Under the pieces are notes generated by a model that had not been told where the DNA came from, ran no database searches, and was given only the letters and a program-made list of their open reading frames with translations. 64,000 nt of DNA from Hyphomicrobiales bacterium (GTDB lineage: Bacteria > Pseudomonadota > Alphaproteobacteria > Rhizobiales > Rhizobiaceae). This document shows, piece after piece, positions 51,030 through 60,069 of this stretch. The position numbers and the translations under genes are program-made. Positions within the stretch are counted from its first letter, which is position 1, and each line of letters starts with the position of its first letter. The stretch is taken from assembly GCA_900466945.1 (NCBI GenBank), contig UBNV01000005.1, positions 124,001 through 188,000 of the forward strand, written 5' to 3'.

Positions 51030-53330
51030 GTGACCGCTCGATATCAACTGACTTCGCCCCGACGCCCCCCACGCTGGGCCACTTATAGAATCACTCTTGT
51101 TCTCTTGGCTCTGAGCGGCCTAGCCGTCCTTTGCCTCGTATTCCTGGCCGCATTTTGGGCAGCTACCGAAAGTGATGCTGTGGCTCAGGAGCGCCAGCGG
51201 CGTCTTGTCCATGAACGACTGCAAGACCAGATGGAGCGGGCTGCCCATGAGATAGAGCTCATGTCCGTCGGCTTTTCGACCTTCCTTAACCGCGGAACCA
51301 GCCTTGCGACGCCTGTCGATCCGGCTCGAGCAACTTGGTCTGCAGCAACGTTTGGGCAGACAGCAACATCCGTCTTCGGTTATGACGCAGCTTTCGTGGT
51401 CGACACTGAGGGCGAAATTCTCGTTCCCCGAGATCCGGAAAGCGTCAAACGCTATCGCTGGGTCAAGCCGTTGCTCATGCCCCTTCTTGGACGAAGCCGA
51501 GCCACTCCGGTCCCAGAACTTGCCTCCGAAGGAAAAGCGACGGCCAATGTCAGTTTGATGAAGCTGGAAGGCCGACCATCGATCGCCGGAGCCATACCGA
51601 TCCTTATACTGCCAAATCCTGTAAATTCTGGCAGTGCTGAGAAGACGAAATTCCACCTGATCGCCTTCCGCTTCCTGGATGGTGCAGCACTTGACGCCCT
51701 CAGCAAGGAACAGGGGTTGGCGCGAGCCCGCTATTCCCGCACCTCCGATCAGGACGCGCACGAAATCGCCTTCCAGATCAACGCCACGGAGACGAGAGAT
51801 CCGATCGGCTTCATCATATGGGCGCCTGAATTGCCTGGCTCTCAGGTAGTGGGCAGACTGGTTCCAGTGCTTTCCGGCGCCGGTCTGCTCATTACTGCAC
51901 TCTTCCTGGCTCTTATGATCCGATTGCGTTCAAGCCTGCGCAAGCTGAGCCATAGTGAGGAGACGGCCAGGCATCTGGCGCTCCACGATCCCTTGACGGA
52001 CCTTCCCAATCGCGCCCTTTTTGCCGACCAGCTCGAGCAGTCTTGCCAGGATGTGCTGTCTAGCGAGGCTGGTCCTCTACTCGCACTGCTAGACCTCGAT
52101 CATTTCAAGGAAGTCAACGATACCTTCGGTCATGCGGTGGGGGACGAGCTTCTCAGGGCGGTCGTCGCGCGGATGAAATCCCTGACAGGGGAGAACCATC
52201 TCCTGGCACGACTTGGCGGCGACGAATTTGCTATTTTGTTTGACAGGCCCGCAACATCGGATGAGGCATTTTCACTATGCGATCAAATCGTGGTGGAAGT
52301 CGGCAGGCCCTACAGGCTCTGCGGCGACAGTATCACCGCGCGGATAGGCTGTTCAGCGGGTCTGGTCATTGTCAGCGATGCAACCTTGACCGGTTCTGAA
52401 TGGCTTCGAAGGGCGGATGTCGCTCTATACGTCGCAAAGACGCGTGGTAGGAACCGGGCGCTTCTTTACGACCGCACCTTCGATGAGGGCACGATCGAGC
52501 GGGAGAACTTCAAAGCGGATCTGCGCCGGGTTCTTGCCGACGAGGCTTTCAGGCTCCCGGCTGACGCAACAGGCCATGTCCAGGCGATCGACGAATTCGA
52601 GCTTGCCTATCAGAGCATCCACCAGGGCAATTCAGAACAGGATCTATCGGGTGCAGAAGCTCTGCTTCGTTGGCGCCACCCCCGCCGCGGCCTCCTGTCA
52701 CCTGATCTGTTCCTGCCGCTCATAGAAGAGCTCGGCTTTATGGACAGGCTTGGGCGGTGGGTACTCGCATCGGCGATTAGAGCGGCTGCGAACTGGCCGA
52801 GCACCATGTCGATTTCGGTCAATGTCTCTCCATCTCAACTCAAAGACCCGCTTTTTGCCGATGACGTCCTGTCGATCTTGAAAGCTTTCCGCTTTGACCC
52901 GACCCGGCTTGAGCTTGAGGTGACCGAGGCGGCGCTTTTCAAGGCCGACGATATTGCGAAAAAGTCTCTGTCTCGGCTTCATGCCAAGGGGGTGAGCATT
53001 GCGCTGGACGATTTTGGCACGGGGTATTCCTCTTTGAGCCATCTGCTTCAGTTCAATATCGACCGGATCAAAATTGACCGATCCTTTGTGCAGCTTCTGG
53101 GCACCAAGGCGGAAGGGGCAGCTATCGTCTCTGCAGTCTTATCTTTGAGCAAAAGTCTCGGCACCTCGACGACCGCCGAAGGCGTGGAGAGCGTTGGCCA
53201 GTGTGATTTTCTTGTGGCCGCCGGATGTTCAAACCTTCAAGGCTACCTGTTTTCCCGGCCGATGGCCGAGCAGGATTTTGTCAATTTCATCAACAGGCAT
53301 CGGCAGCTGAAGTTTGCCAGCCGAGCCTAA
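51030..53330 (+). CDS. Membrane GGDEF-EAL protein with CHASE4-like sensor
   Basis: A 766-residue protein with a GTG start after GGGAGGAG. First membrane helix about 20-45 (ITLVLLALSGLAVLCLVFLAAFW), a periplasmic region of about 230 residues resembling CHASE4 (RDPES...GYDAAFVVDTEGEIL), second helix about 283-303 (LVPVLSGAGLLITALFLALM), GGDEF with DPLTDLPNRALF, DLDHFKEVNDTFGHAVGDE and RLGGDEFAIL, and EAL with EALLRWRHP and DDFGTGYSSLSHL. Both sites look intact. It is divergent from an amino-acid-binding protein gene, sharing a promoter region. Confidence 0.92.
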   Translation: MTARYQLTSPRRPPRWATYRITLVLLALSGLAVLCLVFLAAFWAATESDAVAQERQRRLVHERLQDQMERAAHEIELMSVGFSTFLNRGTSLATPVDPARATWSAATFGQTATSVFGYDAAFVVDTEGEILVPRDPESVKRYRWVKPLLMPLLGRSRATPVPELASEGKATANVSLMKLEGRPSIAGAIPILILPNPVNSGSAEKTKFHLIAFRFLDGAALDALSKEQGLARARYSRTSDQDAHEIAFQINATETRDPIGFIIWAPELPGSQVVGRLVPVLSGAGLLITALFLALMIRLRSSLRKLSHSEETARHLALHDPLTDLPNRALFADQLEQSCQDVLSSEAGPLLALLDLDHFKEVNDTFGHAVGDELLRAVVARMKSLTGENHLLARLGGDEFAILFDRPATSDEAFSLCDQIVVEVGRPYRLCGDSITARIGCSAGLVIVSDATLTGSEWLRRADVALYVAKTRGRNRALLYDRTFDEGTIERENFKADLRRVLADEAFRLPADATGHVQAIDEFELAYQSIHQGNSEQDLSGAEALLRWRHPRRGLLSPDLFLPLIEELGFMDRLGRWVLASAIRAAANWPSTMSISVNVSPSQLKDPLFADDVLSILKAFRFDPTRLELEVTEAALFKADDIAKKSLSRLHAKGVSIALDDFGTGYSSLSHLLQFNIDRIKIDRSFVQLLGTKAEGAAIVSAVLSLSKSLGTSTTAEGVESVGQCDFLVAAGCSNLQGYLFSRPMAEQDFVNFINRHRQLKFASRA

Positions 53331-53521
53331 GGACGGCTCTCGCTTCAGATGCTGGCCCGGGCCTCTCTATCGCCGAAGGCCCCCTGAGCCTGAGTAAGCC
53401 GGGCGGGTGCCAGCCGGACCTCGCTGTATCGAACTGCTCTTGGTCAATTGCGTTGGAAGCGAGACGTTTAGCCCGCAATTGCCTCGATGTCGCTTCAGCA
53501 AGCTGTCAATCCGCCGGACAA

Positions 53522-53755
53522 CTATACGCGAATTACGGACTTGAGAGGGACCACAGCGATCAATTCACCATCCGCAGCAACCACTTCAATCTGAAGTGAA
53601 TCTATCGCTCCGTCGCCATAGACCGCCTCCATAACCATGTCTTTGGCGGCGGCTTCACCTCCGCGGATGGCCGCCGCGTGGTCAGGGAATTCCCACCCTT
53701 CGTTATCAGGGTCGAAGGTGTCGTGTCCGCGAACGTTGAAAAAATATCGAACCAT
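53522..53755 (-). CDS. DUF6894-type small protein
   Basis: A 77-residue protein starting MVRYFFNVRGHDTFDPDNEGWEFPDHAAAIRGGEAAAKDMVMEAV, a pattern of a small rhizobial family (DUF6894) with the RYFFxxxxG and D..G.E..D..AA signature. Function unknown. No strong ribosome site is visible. It stands alone. Confidence 0.72.
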   Translation of the reverse strand: MVRYFFNVRGHDTFDPDNEGWEFPDHAAAIRGGEAAAKDMVMEAVYGDGAIDSLQIEVVAADGELIAVVPLKSVIRV

Positions 53756-53890
53756 GACGCTTAAACAAAATTTGGCAGACGAAGTTCCAGCAGCGAGAGC
53801 TTGATCGGTCGACAGTCAACATAGCCTTCCTCCGACACGACCGTGTGCAATCACAAGGCATATTTGGCCACGGTCTCAGTCCCGCCAGGA

Positions 53891-54240
53891 TCAAGGCGCC
53901 GCACTGACCGGCGTGCGTTCTGAGCAGGCCGGAGATACGGCGCGACATAGTTCTGATCTGTAAACGGAGACCAGCACGTCCAGCTTGCGACCATCAAAAG
54001 TCGTTATCTTATATTCTTGCTCCTTGGCGTCGCCATTGCGCAAGAGTTCTGGCCAGTCATCCCTCTGGCGACGAGCAGCTGAATCTTCCATCATGAAGTT
54101 TGTGAATGGCTGACCGAGGATATCATTCCTAGAATAACCAAGCAGAGATAGCCAAGCATCACTGACCTCCTCGATACGCCCCTCTCGTCAAGCGCATGCA
54201 GAGGAAGGGGTTCCACGATTATAGCTGTCGGAATCGCTCT
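53891..54240 (-). pseudogene. PAS-domain fragment of a signalling protein
   Basis: The minus strand encodes AIPTAIIVEPLPLHALDERG, then after a one-base shift RIEEVSDAWLSLLGYSRNDILGQPFTNFMMEDSAARRQRDDWPELLRNGDAKEQEYKITTFDGRKLDVLVSV, a PAS domain. The kinase or GGDEF part that should follow is missing; the frame runs out at 53891. Remnant of a sensor gene. Confidence 0.7.
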
Positions 54241-54375
54241 TAGCTATCGCGCAGGAAAGACGAAGTTCCCCTGATGCAGCTAGGTCACGTAGGGGTGCAC
54301 TCACGTAATTTTCATGGAAACTATAGAGCTGCCGAAATGTTGAGCTCCTAGGTTATGACCTTGGAGGAGACGAAG
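54241..54375. promoter_or_regulatory. Upstream region of the molybdopterin oxidoreductase gene
   Basis: About 130 bases before the start at 54376; ends with GGAGGAGACGAAG as ribosome site. Together with 53756-53890 the only other non-coding sequence nearby. Confidence 0.4.
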
Positions 54376-56655
54376 ATGCCTAAGAAGCAGCCAACGGTGC
54401 GGTACGGCGGCCCGGCCGGAGGCTGGGGTTCCTTAAGGGGAATTGTGGAACTTGCTGCCCGCGAAAAGCCTAGCCCGGCGGCTTTGGCTACGCTTTTAGA
54501 ACAGAATAAGCCCGGCGGTTTTGCCTGTGTCTCCTGTGCCTGGACAAAGCCTGCTGATCATCATCCAGTCGAGTTTTGCGAAAACGGCGCGAAAGCAACC
54601 TTTTGGGAACTGACCAGCAGACGGGCGACACCTGAGGTTTTCGAAACCCATACCGTCACACAGCTGCGGGATTTAAGCGATCACGACCTGGAACAGTTCG
54701 GAAGGCTCACACACCCGCTGCGCTATGACAGCCACAAAGACCGATATGTTGCAAGCTCCTGGGACGAGGCCTTTGCCGAAATTGGGCGAGCCTTGAGATC
54801 CATGGACCCGAAAAACACGATCTTTTACACGTCTGGCCGGGCCAGCCTCGAAACGGCCTTCAGTTACGCGCTTTTTGCCCGCGCCTTTGGCCACAATAAC
54901 CTGCCCGACAGTTCCAACATGTGCCATGAGACGACAGCCGTGGCGTTGAAGAAGGTGATCGGATCGCCGGTTGGTACCGTGGTGCTCGACGACTTCAAGC
55001 ACTGTGACGCGATCTTCTTTTTCGGACAAAACACGGGATCCAACAGCCCCCGGTTCCTGCATGTGCTGCAGGCGGCAGTCCGCCGAGGTTGCCGGATCGT
55101 AACTTTCAATCCTGTGCGGGAGCGCGGTTTGGAGCGAATGATCAATCCGCAGGAGCCGACGGCAATGGTGACCGGCCATTCGACGGACCTTTCCTGCCAA
55201 TATCATCAGGTCAAGCCGGGCGGAGATATCGCTGTTCTCCTTGGACTGTGCAAGCGGGTGTTTGCCGCCGACGACGCCGGTCGTCCGGGCGGACAAGCCG
55301 TAATCGACAGAGAGTTCATCGCGGAACACACAAACTGTTTCGAAGAATTCGAGCAGCACGTTCGCTCGCTCACCTGGGAAGAAATCGAACAAGTATCAGG
55401 TTTAACCCGCGTCTCGATCGAGGCGGCCGGCGATGTCTATGCTGAGGCCAAAAACACCATCGGAATTTACGGGATGGGCCTGACCCAGCATGTTCATGGC
55501 TCGGAAAACATCACCACTTACGTCAACTTGCTCCTGATGAAAGGGAATATTGGCAGAAAAGGTTCAGGCATTTCCCCGGTGAGGGGCCATTCCAACGTGC
55601 AGGGGCAACGCACGGTTGGCATTGCTGAAAAACCAGAACTTGTGCCCTTGGACCGACTAGCCGCACTCTTTGATTTCGAGCCGCCTCGCGAACAGGGATG
55701 GAATACGGTCGATGCCTGCCAGGCCATCCTGTCCGGAGAGGCCACGGCGTTCCTGGGCCTTGGGGGAAACTTCCTGCGCGCCGTGCCCGAGCAAAGGGCG
55801 ATGGAAGAGGCTTGGTCAAAGCTAGGGCTTACGGTGCAAGTCGCGACAAAGCTCAATCGCAGCCATTTGTTCAACGGCGATATAGCCTATCTTTTACCCT
55901 GCCTTGGACGAAGTGAGCGCGACAATCTGACAGGAGAGCCACAGGTTGTCTCGATGGAAGATAGCCTCAGTTGTGTGCATGGTTCCGTCGGCAAAAGAAA
56001 ACCGGCAAGCCCGCATCTCAAATCCGAGATTGAAATTGTCTGCCGGCTTGCCAATGCTACCCTTGACCCCAATCCCAAGATGTCGTGGCACGAATGGTCT
56101 CGAGACACGGCCAAGGTTCGGCAGCTCATAGAGACGGTTTATCCAGACGAATTTTCCGACTTCAACAAGCGCTTGTTCGAACCCGGCGGATTTTATCGTG
56201 GCAATGCCGCTCGCAAGAGGATCTGGAAGACTGAAACTGCCAAAGCAGTCTTTGCCATCCCGAAGAACCTCTCGGCCACAGGCTTTTCTGGTGCGGTCGA
56301 CCGCATGGTTCTCGTTACCCTACGCAGCAATGATCAATTCAACACGACGGTTTACGGACTGAGTGACCGGCTGCGCGGCATTGAAGGCAAGCGCGATGTT
56401 GTCTTGATCAATCCCAGAGAGATCGAAAGGCTGAACTTGCGCCCTGGCGAAAGAGTGAGCCTCGTCACTGATGTAAACGACCGGACCGATCGGCGGGTTG
56501 CTCACCTCGAAATCGTGCCTTTCGATTTGCCGGATGGATGCGTGGCTGGATACTATCCGGAGCTCAACCCGCTTGTTCCTCTCTCCCATCACGACCAGTC
56601 TTCAAAAACACCTGCGTACAAATCCGTGCCTGTGCGCATCGAACGTCAAGTCTGA
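54376..56655 (+). CDS. FdhF/YdeP-family molybdopterin oxidoreductase
   Basis: A 759-residue cytoplasmic enzyme of the formate-dehydrogenase-like family, closest in architecture to YdeP, which aids acid resistance in E. coli. Seen: FACVSCAWTKPADHHPVEFCENGAK near residue 50 for the Fe-S/cofactor start, TSGRASLETAFSYALFARAFGHNNLPDSSNMCHETT, GQNTGSNSPR, GMGLTQHVHGSENITTYVNLLLMKGNIGRKGSGI and the C-terminal dinucleotide-binding domain (RPGERVSLVTDVNDRTDRRV). No accessory subunits follow, as expected for YdeP. Physiological substrate unknown. ATG at 54376 has GGAGGAG. Confidence 0.9.
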   Translation: MPKKQPTVRYGGPAGGWGSLRGIVELAAREKPSPAALATLLEQNKPGGFACVSCAWTKPADHHPVEFCENGAKATFWELTSRRATPEVFETHTVTQLRDLSDHDLEQFGRLTHPLRYDSHKDRYVASSWDEAFAEIGRALRSMDPKNTIFYTSGRASLETAFSYALFARAFGHNNLPDSSNMCHETTAVALKKVIGSPVGTVVLDDFKHCDAIFFFGQNTGSNSPRFLHVLQAAVRRGCRIVTFNPVRERGLERMINPQEPTAMVTGHSTDLSCQYHQVKPGGDIAVLLGLCKRVFAADDAGRPGGQAVIDREFIAEHTNCFEEFEQHVRSLTWEEIEQVSGLTRVSIEAAGDVYAEAKNTIGIYGMGLTQHVHGSENITTYVNLLLMKGNIGRKGSGISPVRGHSNVQGQRTVGIAEKPELVPLDRLAALFDFEPPREQGWNTVDACQAILSGEATAFLGLGGNFLRAVPEQRAMEEAWSKLGLTVQVATKLNRSHLFNGDIAYLLPCLGRSERDNLTGEPQVVSMEDSLSCVHGSVGKRKPASPHLKSEIEIVCRLANATLDPNPKMSWHEWSRDTAKVRQLIETVYPDEFSDFNKRLFEPGGFYRGNAARKRIWKTETAKAVFAIPKNLSATGFSGAVDRMVLVTLRSNDQFNTTVYGLSDRLRGIEGKRDVVLINPREIERLNLRPGERVSLVTDVNDRTDRRVAHLEIVPFDLPDGCVAGYYPELNPLVPLSHHDQSSKTPAYKSVPVRIERQV

Positions 56656-56890
56656 GCCGACAAGTCGCGAAGCTATTTTTTTCTGTGGCCGAGCACTCGC
56701 GCGGTCACTCTAATGGCTGTGAACTCACGGCTCATATCGCGAAGAGGCGCGGCTTTACGAAAAATAAGAGAGACCGGAAACCTCGTGCAAGCCTTCCTTA
56801 ACCATGAAATTCAGGAGTTAGATTTTACTCTGAACCTCTTCCCTCATCCCGCTAGTTTATCCGGAGTATCACAACATGGGAGAGTAATGC
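56656..56890. promoter_or_regulatory. Upstream region of bgsBA
   Basis: About 235 bases. It should contain the bgsBA promoter; after a T-run near 56680 no hairpin strong enough to call a terminator is seen. Confidence 0.35.
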
Positions 56891-58084
56891 ATGAGATCGA
56901 TCAAGTTGGTTGCGGGTTTGGTCGTACTCTTGCTAGCCCTCTTTGTCATCGTTCGGGAACAGACGGCCGGTGTCAGTGCCGACGCCTTCATCAATGCGCG
57001 TGTGACGACAACCCGGGCGCCAATCGCGGGTACGTTCGAACTGGTTTCTCGACCGCTTGGCGCCAGAATCAGTGAAGGCGACAGCCTCGGATCCATCGTC
57101 GATCCTCTTGTTGACAATGTGCGTCTCGCCGATCTTCAACAACAAAGGATGGCAACAAAAGCTGAGCTTGATCGACTGACGAAGACCGTCACTGATCTTC
57201 AGGCATCAATCGATGCGCTCGGCAAGCGGGCCCAAAACTATCGCAGCGAACGGCTAAAACAATTGCGCGCACAGATCGATGGAGCGAAGGCTTCCGCGAA
57301 AGCTGCCGAAGCCCGTCTGCGCTTCGCAAGGCTAAGCTTCGACCGGTCCAACCGACTTAGCGATCAGGGGGTCAGGACCGGAGAGGCGCTTGAACAGTCC
57401 CGCTCTCTTGCGGAAGTTGCCGAGCTTGACCTGAGCAATGCGCAGGAAACGGTCCGGATAGCGCAGATCAACCTTTCCGCGGCCGAACGCGGCATCTTTC
57501 TCGGCGACGGCTACAATGACGCGCCTTATTCCGAGCAAAGGGTCTCGGAACTGGAGGTGGAAAGGGCGCAGCTTGAGGCCACGGTTGCAGCACAGGCGAC
57601 GATCTTGGAAGCGCTCGATGCACGAATTAGAGCGGAACAGGTGCGCGTAAACCGGCTGAGTTCCGCATCCCTTGATGCCAATGTCTCTGGGCTGATCTGG
57701 GACTATCTTGCTGTATCCGGTGAAGCCGTGCAACGCGGACAGGATCTCATCAGTCTGGTCGATTGCCAGTCAACCATCGTCACCCTTTCCGTTACCGAAA
57801 GGGTCTATAACGGGATTGCCCTTGGAAGTGCTGCGCAGTTCAGGATGAATGGCAGCGACCGCCTTCTGCCAGGTGTTGTCACGCGCGTTGCGGGATCTGG
57901 CGCTTCGACCGTCTATGAAAACCTGGCGATCGCGCCAAGTGAGAAACACCTTGAACGGTTTGATGTAACGCTCGATGTACCAGCTCTGAAGGCAGATCCG
58001 GAATTGCGCTGCCTGATAGGGCGAACCGGCCGGGTGTTCTTTGCTGACCGCCCCCTCGACTGGCTTCGGCAGTTGTGGAATTGA
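56891..58084 (+). CDS. bgsB: BgsB-like membrane-fusion protein (HlyD family)
   Basis: A 397-residue inner-membrane periplasmic adaptor. One N-terminal membrane helix (IKLVAGLVVLLLALFVIV), a split lipoyl/biotinyl-like domain, a long coiled-coil hairpin (about 75-240, rich in Ala, Gln, Arg, Glu heptads), then a beta-barrel section (TRVAGSGASTVYE). In Sinorhizobium meliloti bgsB lies next to bgsA and both are needed for mixed-linkage beta-glucan. The gene order (bgsB-bgsA), four-base spacing and family match support that assignment. Confidence 0.82.
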   Translation: MRSIKLVAGLVVLLLALFVIVREQTAGVSADAFINARVTTTRAPIAGTFELVSRPLGARISEGDSLGSIVDPLVDNVRLADLQQQRMATKAELDRLTKTVTDLQASIDALGKRAQNYRSERLKQLRAQIDGAKASAKAAEARLRFARLSFDRSNRLSDQGVRTGEALEQSRSLAEVAELDLSNAQETVRIAQINLSAAERGIFLGDGYNDAPYSEQRVSELEVERAQLEATVAAQATILEALDARIRAEQVRVNRLSSASLDANVSGLIWDYLAVSGEAVQRGQDLISLVDCQSTIVTLSVTERVYNGIALGSAAQFRMNGSDRLLPGVVTRVAGSGASTVYENLAIAPSEKHLERFDVTLDVPALKADPELRCLIGRTGRVFFADRPLDWLRQLWN

Positions 58085-58087
58085 CCC

Positions 58088-60058
58088 ATGACAGATCTCC
58101 TGCGTGGAAGCGAATTTTGGTCGGCAGCCATGATATGTCTGTTGACCTTTGGGGTCGCCCTTATCAGTTCCGCCGTTCTTAAAAATACGAGCAACTTTCA
58201 CCGCGGCATTCTGTTCTCGCTTAGTGCCTTACTGACATGCCGTTACATTGTCTGGAGGGCGACTGAGACGCTCTCTCCACCAGCACTGTCGCTCGAATGC
58301 TTTTTCAGCTGGTCGTTTTTCGCGCTTGAAGCTGCGGCGAGCCTATCATCGCTCAGTGCTTTCTTGATCTTGAGCCGCACGACATCACGCACGAGCGAGG
58401 TGGAAGAAAACCTCGGCTGGTGGGGAGAGACGCCGCCCAAGGTCGCAGTCCTGATTGCCACCTATAATGAGGATCGAAGCGTCCTCGAACGCACGATCAT
58501 CGGCGCGCGATCGAGCCGTCATCCCAATTGCGATGTTCTGGTCCTCGACGACGGCCGACGGGACTGGCTGCATGACTTCTGTAATGCGCAAAAGGTTCGT
58601 TACATCCGCCGGCCCGACAACAAGGGTTCGAAAGCTGGCAATATTAATCACGCCCTGTCCCTTCTTGCTCAAGGGAGCGTTCCGCCCGACTTCATCGCGG
58701 TGCTCGATGCCGATTTTGTCCCCCATACCGACTTCGTATCGCGCGCTCTTGCTCTCTTTCACGAGGCGGATGTCGGTCTGGTGCAAACGCCTCAGCATTT
58801 TTTCAATCCTGACCCGATCCAGCACAATTTAGGTCTCAGCCGCTCCTATCCCGATGAACAACGTTTCTTCTTCGATCACCTGCAACCCAGCCGAGATTGC
58901 TGGGGCATTGCGTTTTGTTGTGGAACGTCGTCGATTGCGCGTTGGGATGCACTGCAAAAGGTTGGAGGCTTTCCCACTGAGAGCATCACCGAAGATTTCA
59001 TGCTGACCCTCGTCCTGCAGGAAGCTGGCTATCGAACAGTCTATCTGAACGAGGCTCTTACGGAAGGGCTCGCCCCGGAAGGCTTGAAGGAATATGTCAC
59101 GCAACGCGCAAGATGGTGCCTCGGCCTGATGCAGATCGCTCGCAGTCGTCTTGGACCCCTCGGTCAAAACTGCTTGCGGTTGAGAGATCGCTGGAGCGTG
59201 GCAGATTCTGTCGTCTTTTGGCTCAGCACCTTCTCGTTCCGTCTTGCAGCCGTGATCTTTCCCCTCCTCTACTGGTTCTTTAACATCACCGTTGTCGATG
59301 CCAACGTGCCCGACATCATTGCCTATTTCGTCCCCTACTACATGTGGGTGCTGTTTTCCCTCAACTTCGTCTCAGGTGGCTTGATCGTGCCCGTCGTCAA
59401 TGATGTAAGCCAGTTGCTGGGTGCAATCCCCATCACGCGGGCCGCTGTGATCGGCCTGATCAAACCAAAGGGACACCCCTTCAGCGTCACGGCCAAAGGT
59501 GGCGACCGCACGAAAGTGGTAATCCAGTGGCGGCTTATGCTGCCGTTTCTGTTGATGTTCATGTTGACGGCGTTTGGGCTTGTCATCGGAATCTTTCTCG
59601 ATTCCTTTGCTTTCAACGATGCCGGCGACGGAAAAGCAGTCATCCTCTTATGGACGATCTACAATTTGCTTATCCTGATCGTGACACTTGCCGTCTGCGT
59701 CGAGCTGCCGCGAGTTGAACAACATCTCGCCGATCAGCCTGAGCGCTGCGTCATTTTTTATGAAGGACAGCTGAAACGCGTGTGGTTGACCGATCTTACT
59801 CAGGGCACCGCCCGTATCCGCGGCCTGGCGCTGAAGCCGGGCGCCCCACTTGAGATCAAATTTCGCGATCTAGGCGATATGCCTGCTTATGTGCTTGAAG
59901 CAAGAGGCGACGGCTCCGTGTTATCTCTGAAACTGTCGGATGCGCAGTATGAACTCTTGCTCAAGCGTCTTTACGTGGAGGGGCTCGTGCCGAGCATCAC
60001 CTCCACCCGTCTGAGCGCAATTATCGGCGCCGTGTTGAAGCGGGCAAGCCGATTGTGA
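58088..60058 (+). CDS. bgsA: BgsA-like beta-glucan synthase (GT2)
   Basis: A 656-residue processive GT2 glycosyltransferase. N-terminal membrane helices, then D154 in LVLDDG, DAD at 207-209, TED at 301-303, and QRARW at 339-343, the four catalytic signatures, then more membrane helices and a C-terminal cytoplasmic domain of about 100 residues (ERCVIFYEGQLKRVWLTDLTQGTARIRG) that looks like a degenerate PilZ. BgsA of S. meliloti makes a (1-3)(1-4)-beta-D-glucan and is switched on by c-di-GMP through this C-terminal domain. ATG follows the bgsB stop by three bases. Confidence 0.87.
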   Translation: MTDLLRGSEFWSAAMICLLTFGVALISSAVLKNTSNFHRGILFSLSALLTCRYIVWRATETLSPPALSLECFFSWSFFALEAAASLSSLSAFLILSRTTSRTSEVEENLGWWGETPPKVAVLIATYNEDRSVLERTIIGARSSRHPNCDVLVLDDGRRDWLHDFCNAQKVRYIRRPDNKGSKAGNINHALSLLAQGSVPPDFIAVLDADFVPHTDFVSRALALFHEADVGLVQTPQHFFNPDPIQHNLGLSRSYPDEQRFFFDHLQPSRDCWGIAFCCGTSSIARWDALQKVGGFPTESITEDFMLTLVLQEAGYRTVYLNEALTEGLAPEGLKEYVTQRARWCLGLMQIARSRLGPLGQNCLRLRDRWSVADSVVFWLSTFSFRLAAVIFPLLYWFFNITVVDANVPDIIAYFVPYYMWVLFSLNFVSGGLIVPVVNDVSQLLGAIPITRAAVIGLIKPKGHPFSVTAKGGDRTKVVIQWRLMLPFLLMFMLTAFGLVIGIFLDSFAFNDAGDGKAVILLWTIYNLLILIVTLAVCVELPRVEQHLADQPERCVIFYEGQLKRVWLTDLTQGTARIRGLALKPGAPLEIKFRDLGDMPAYVLEARGDGSVLSLKLSDAQYELLLKRLYVEGLVPSITSTRLSAIIGAVLKRASRL

Positions 60059-60069
60059 GTGGACCTAAC

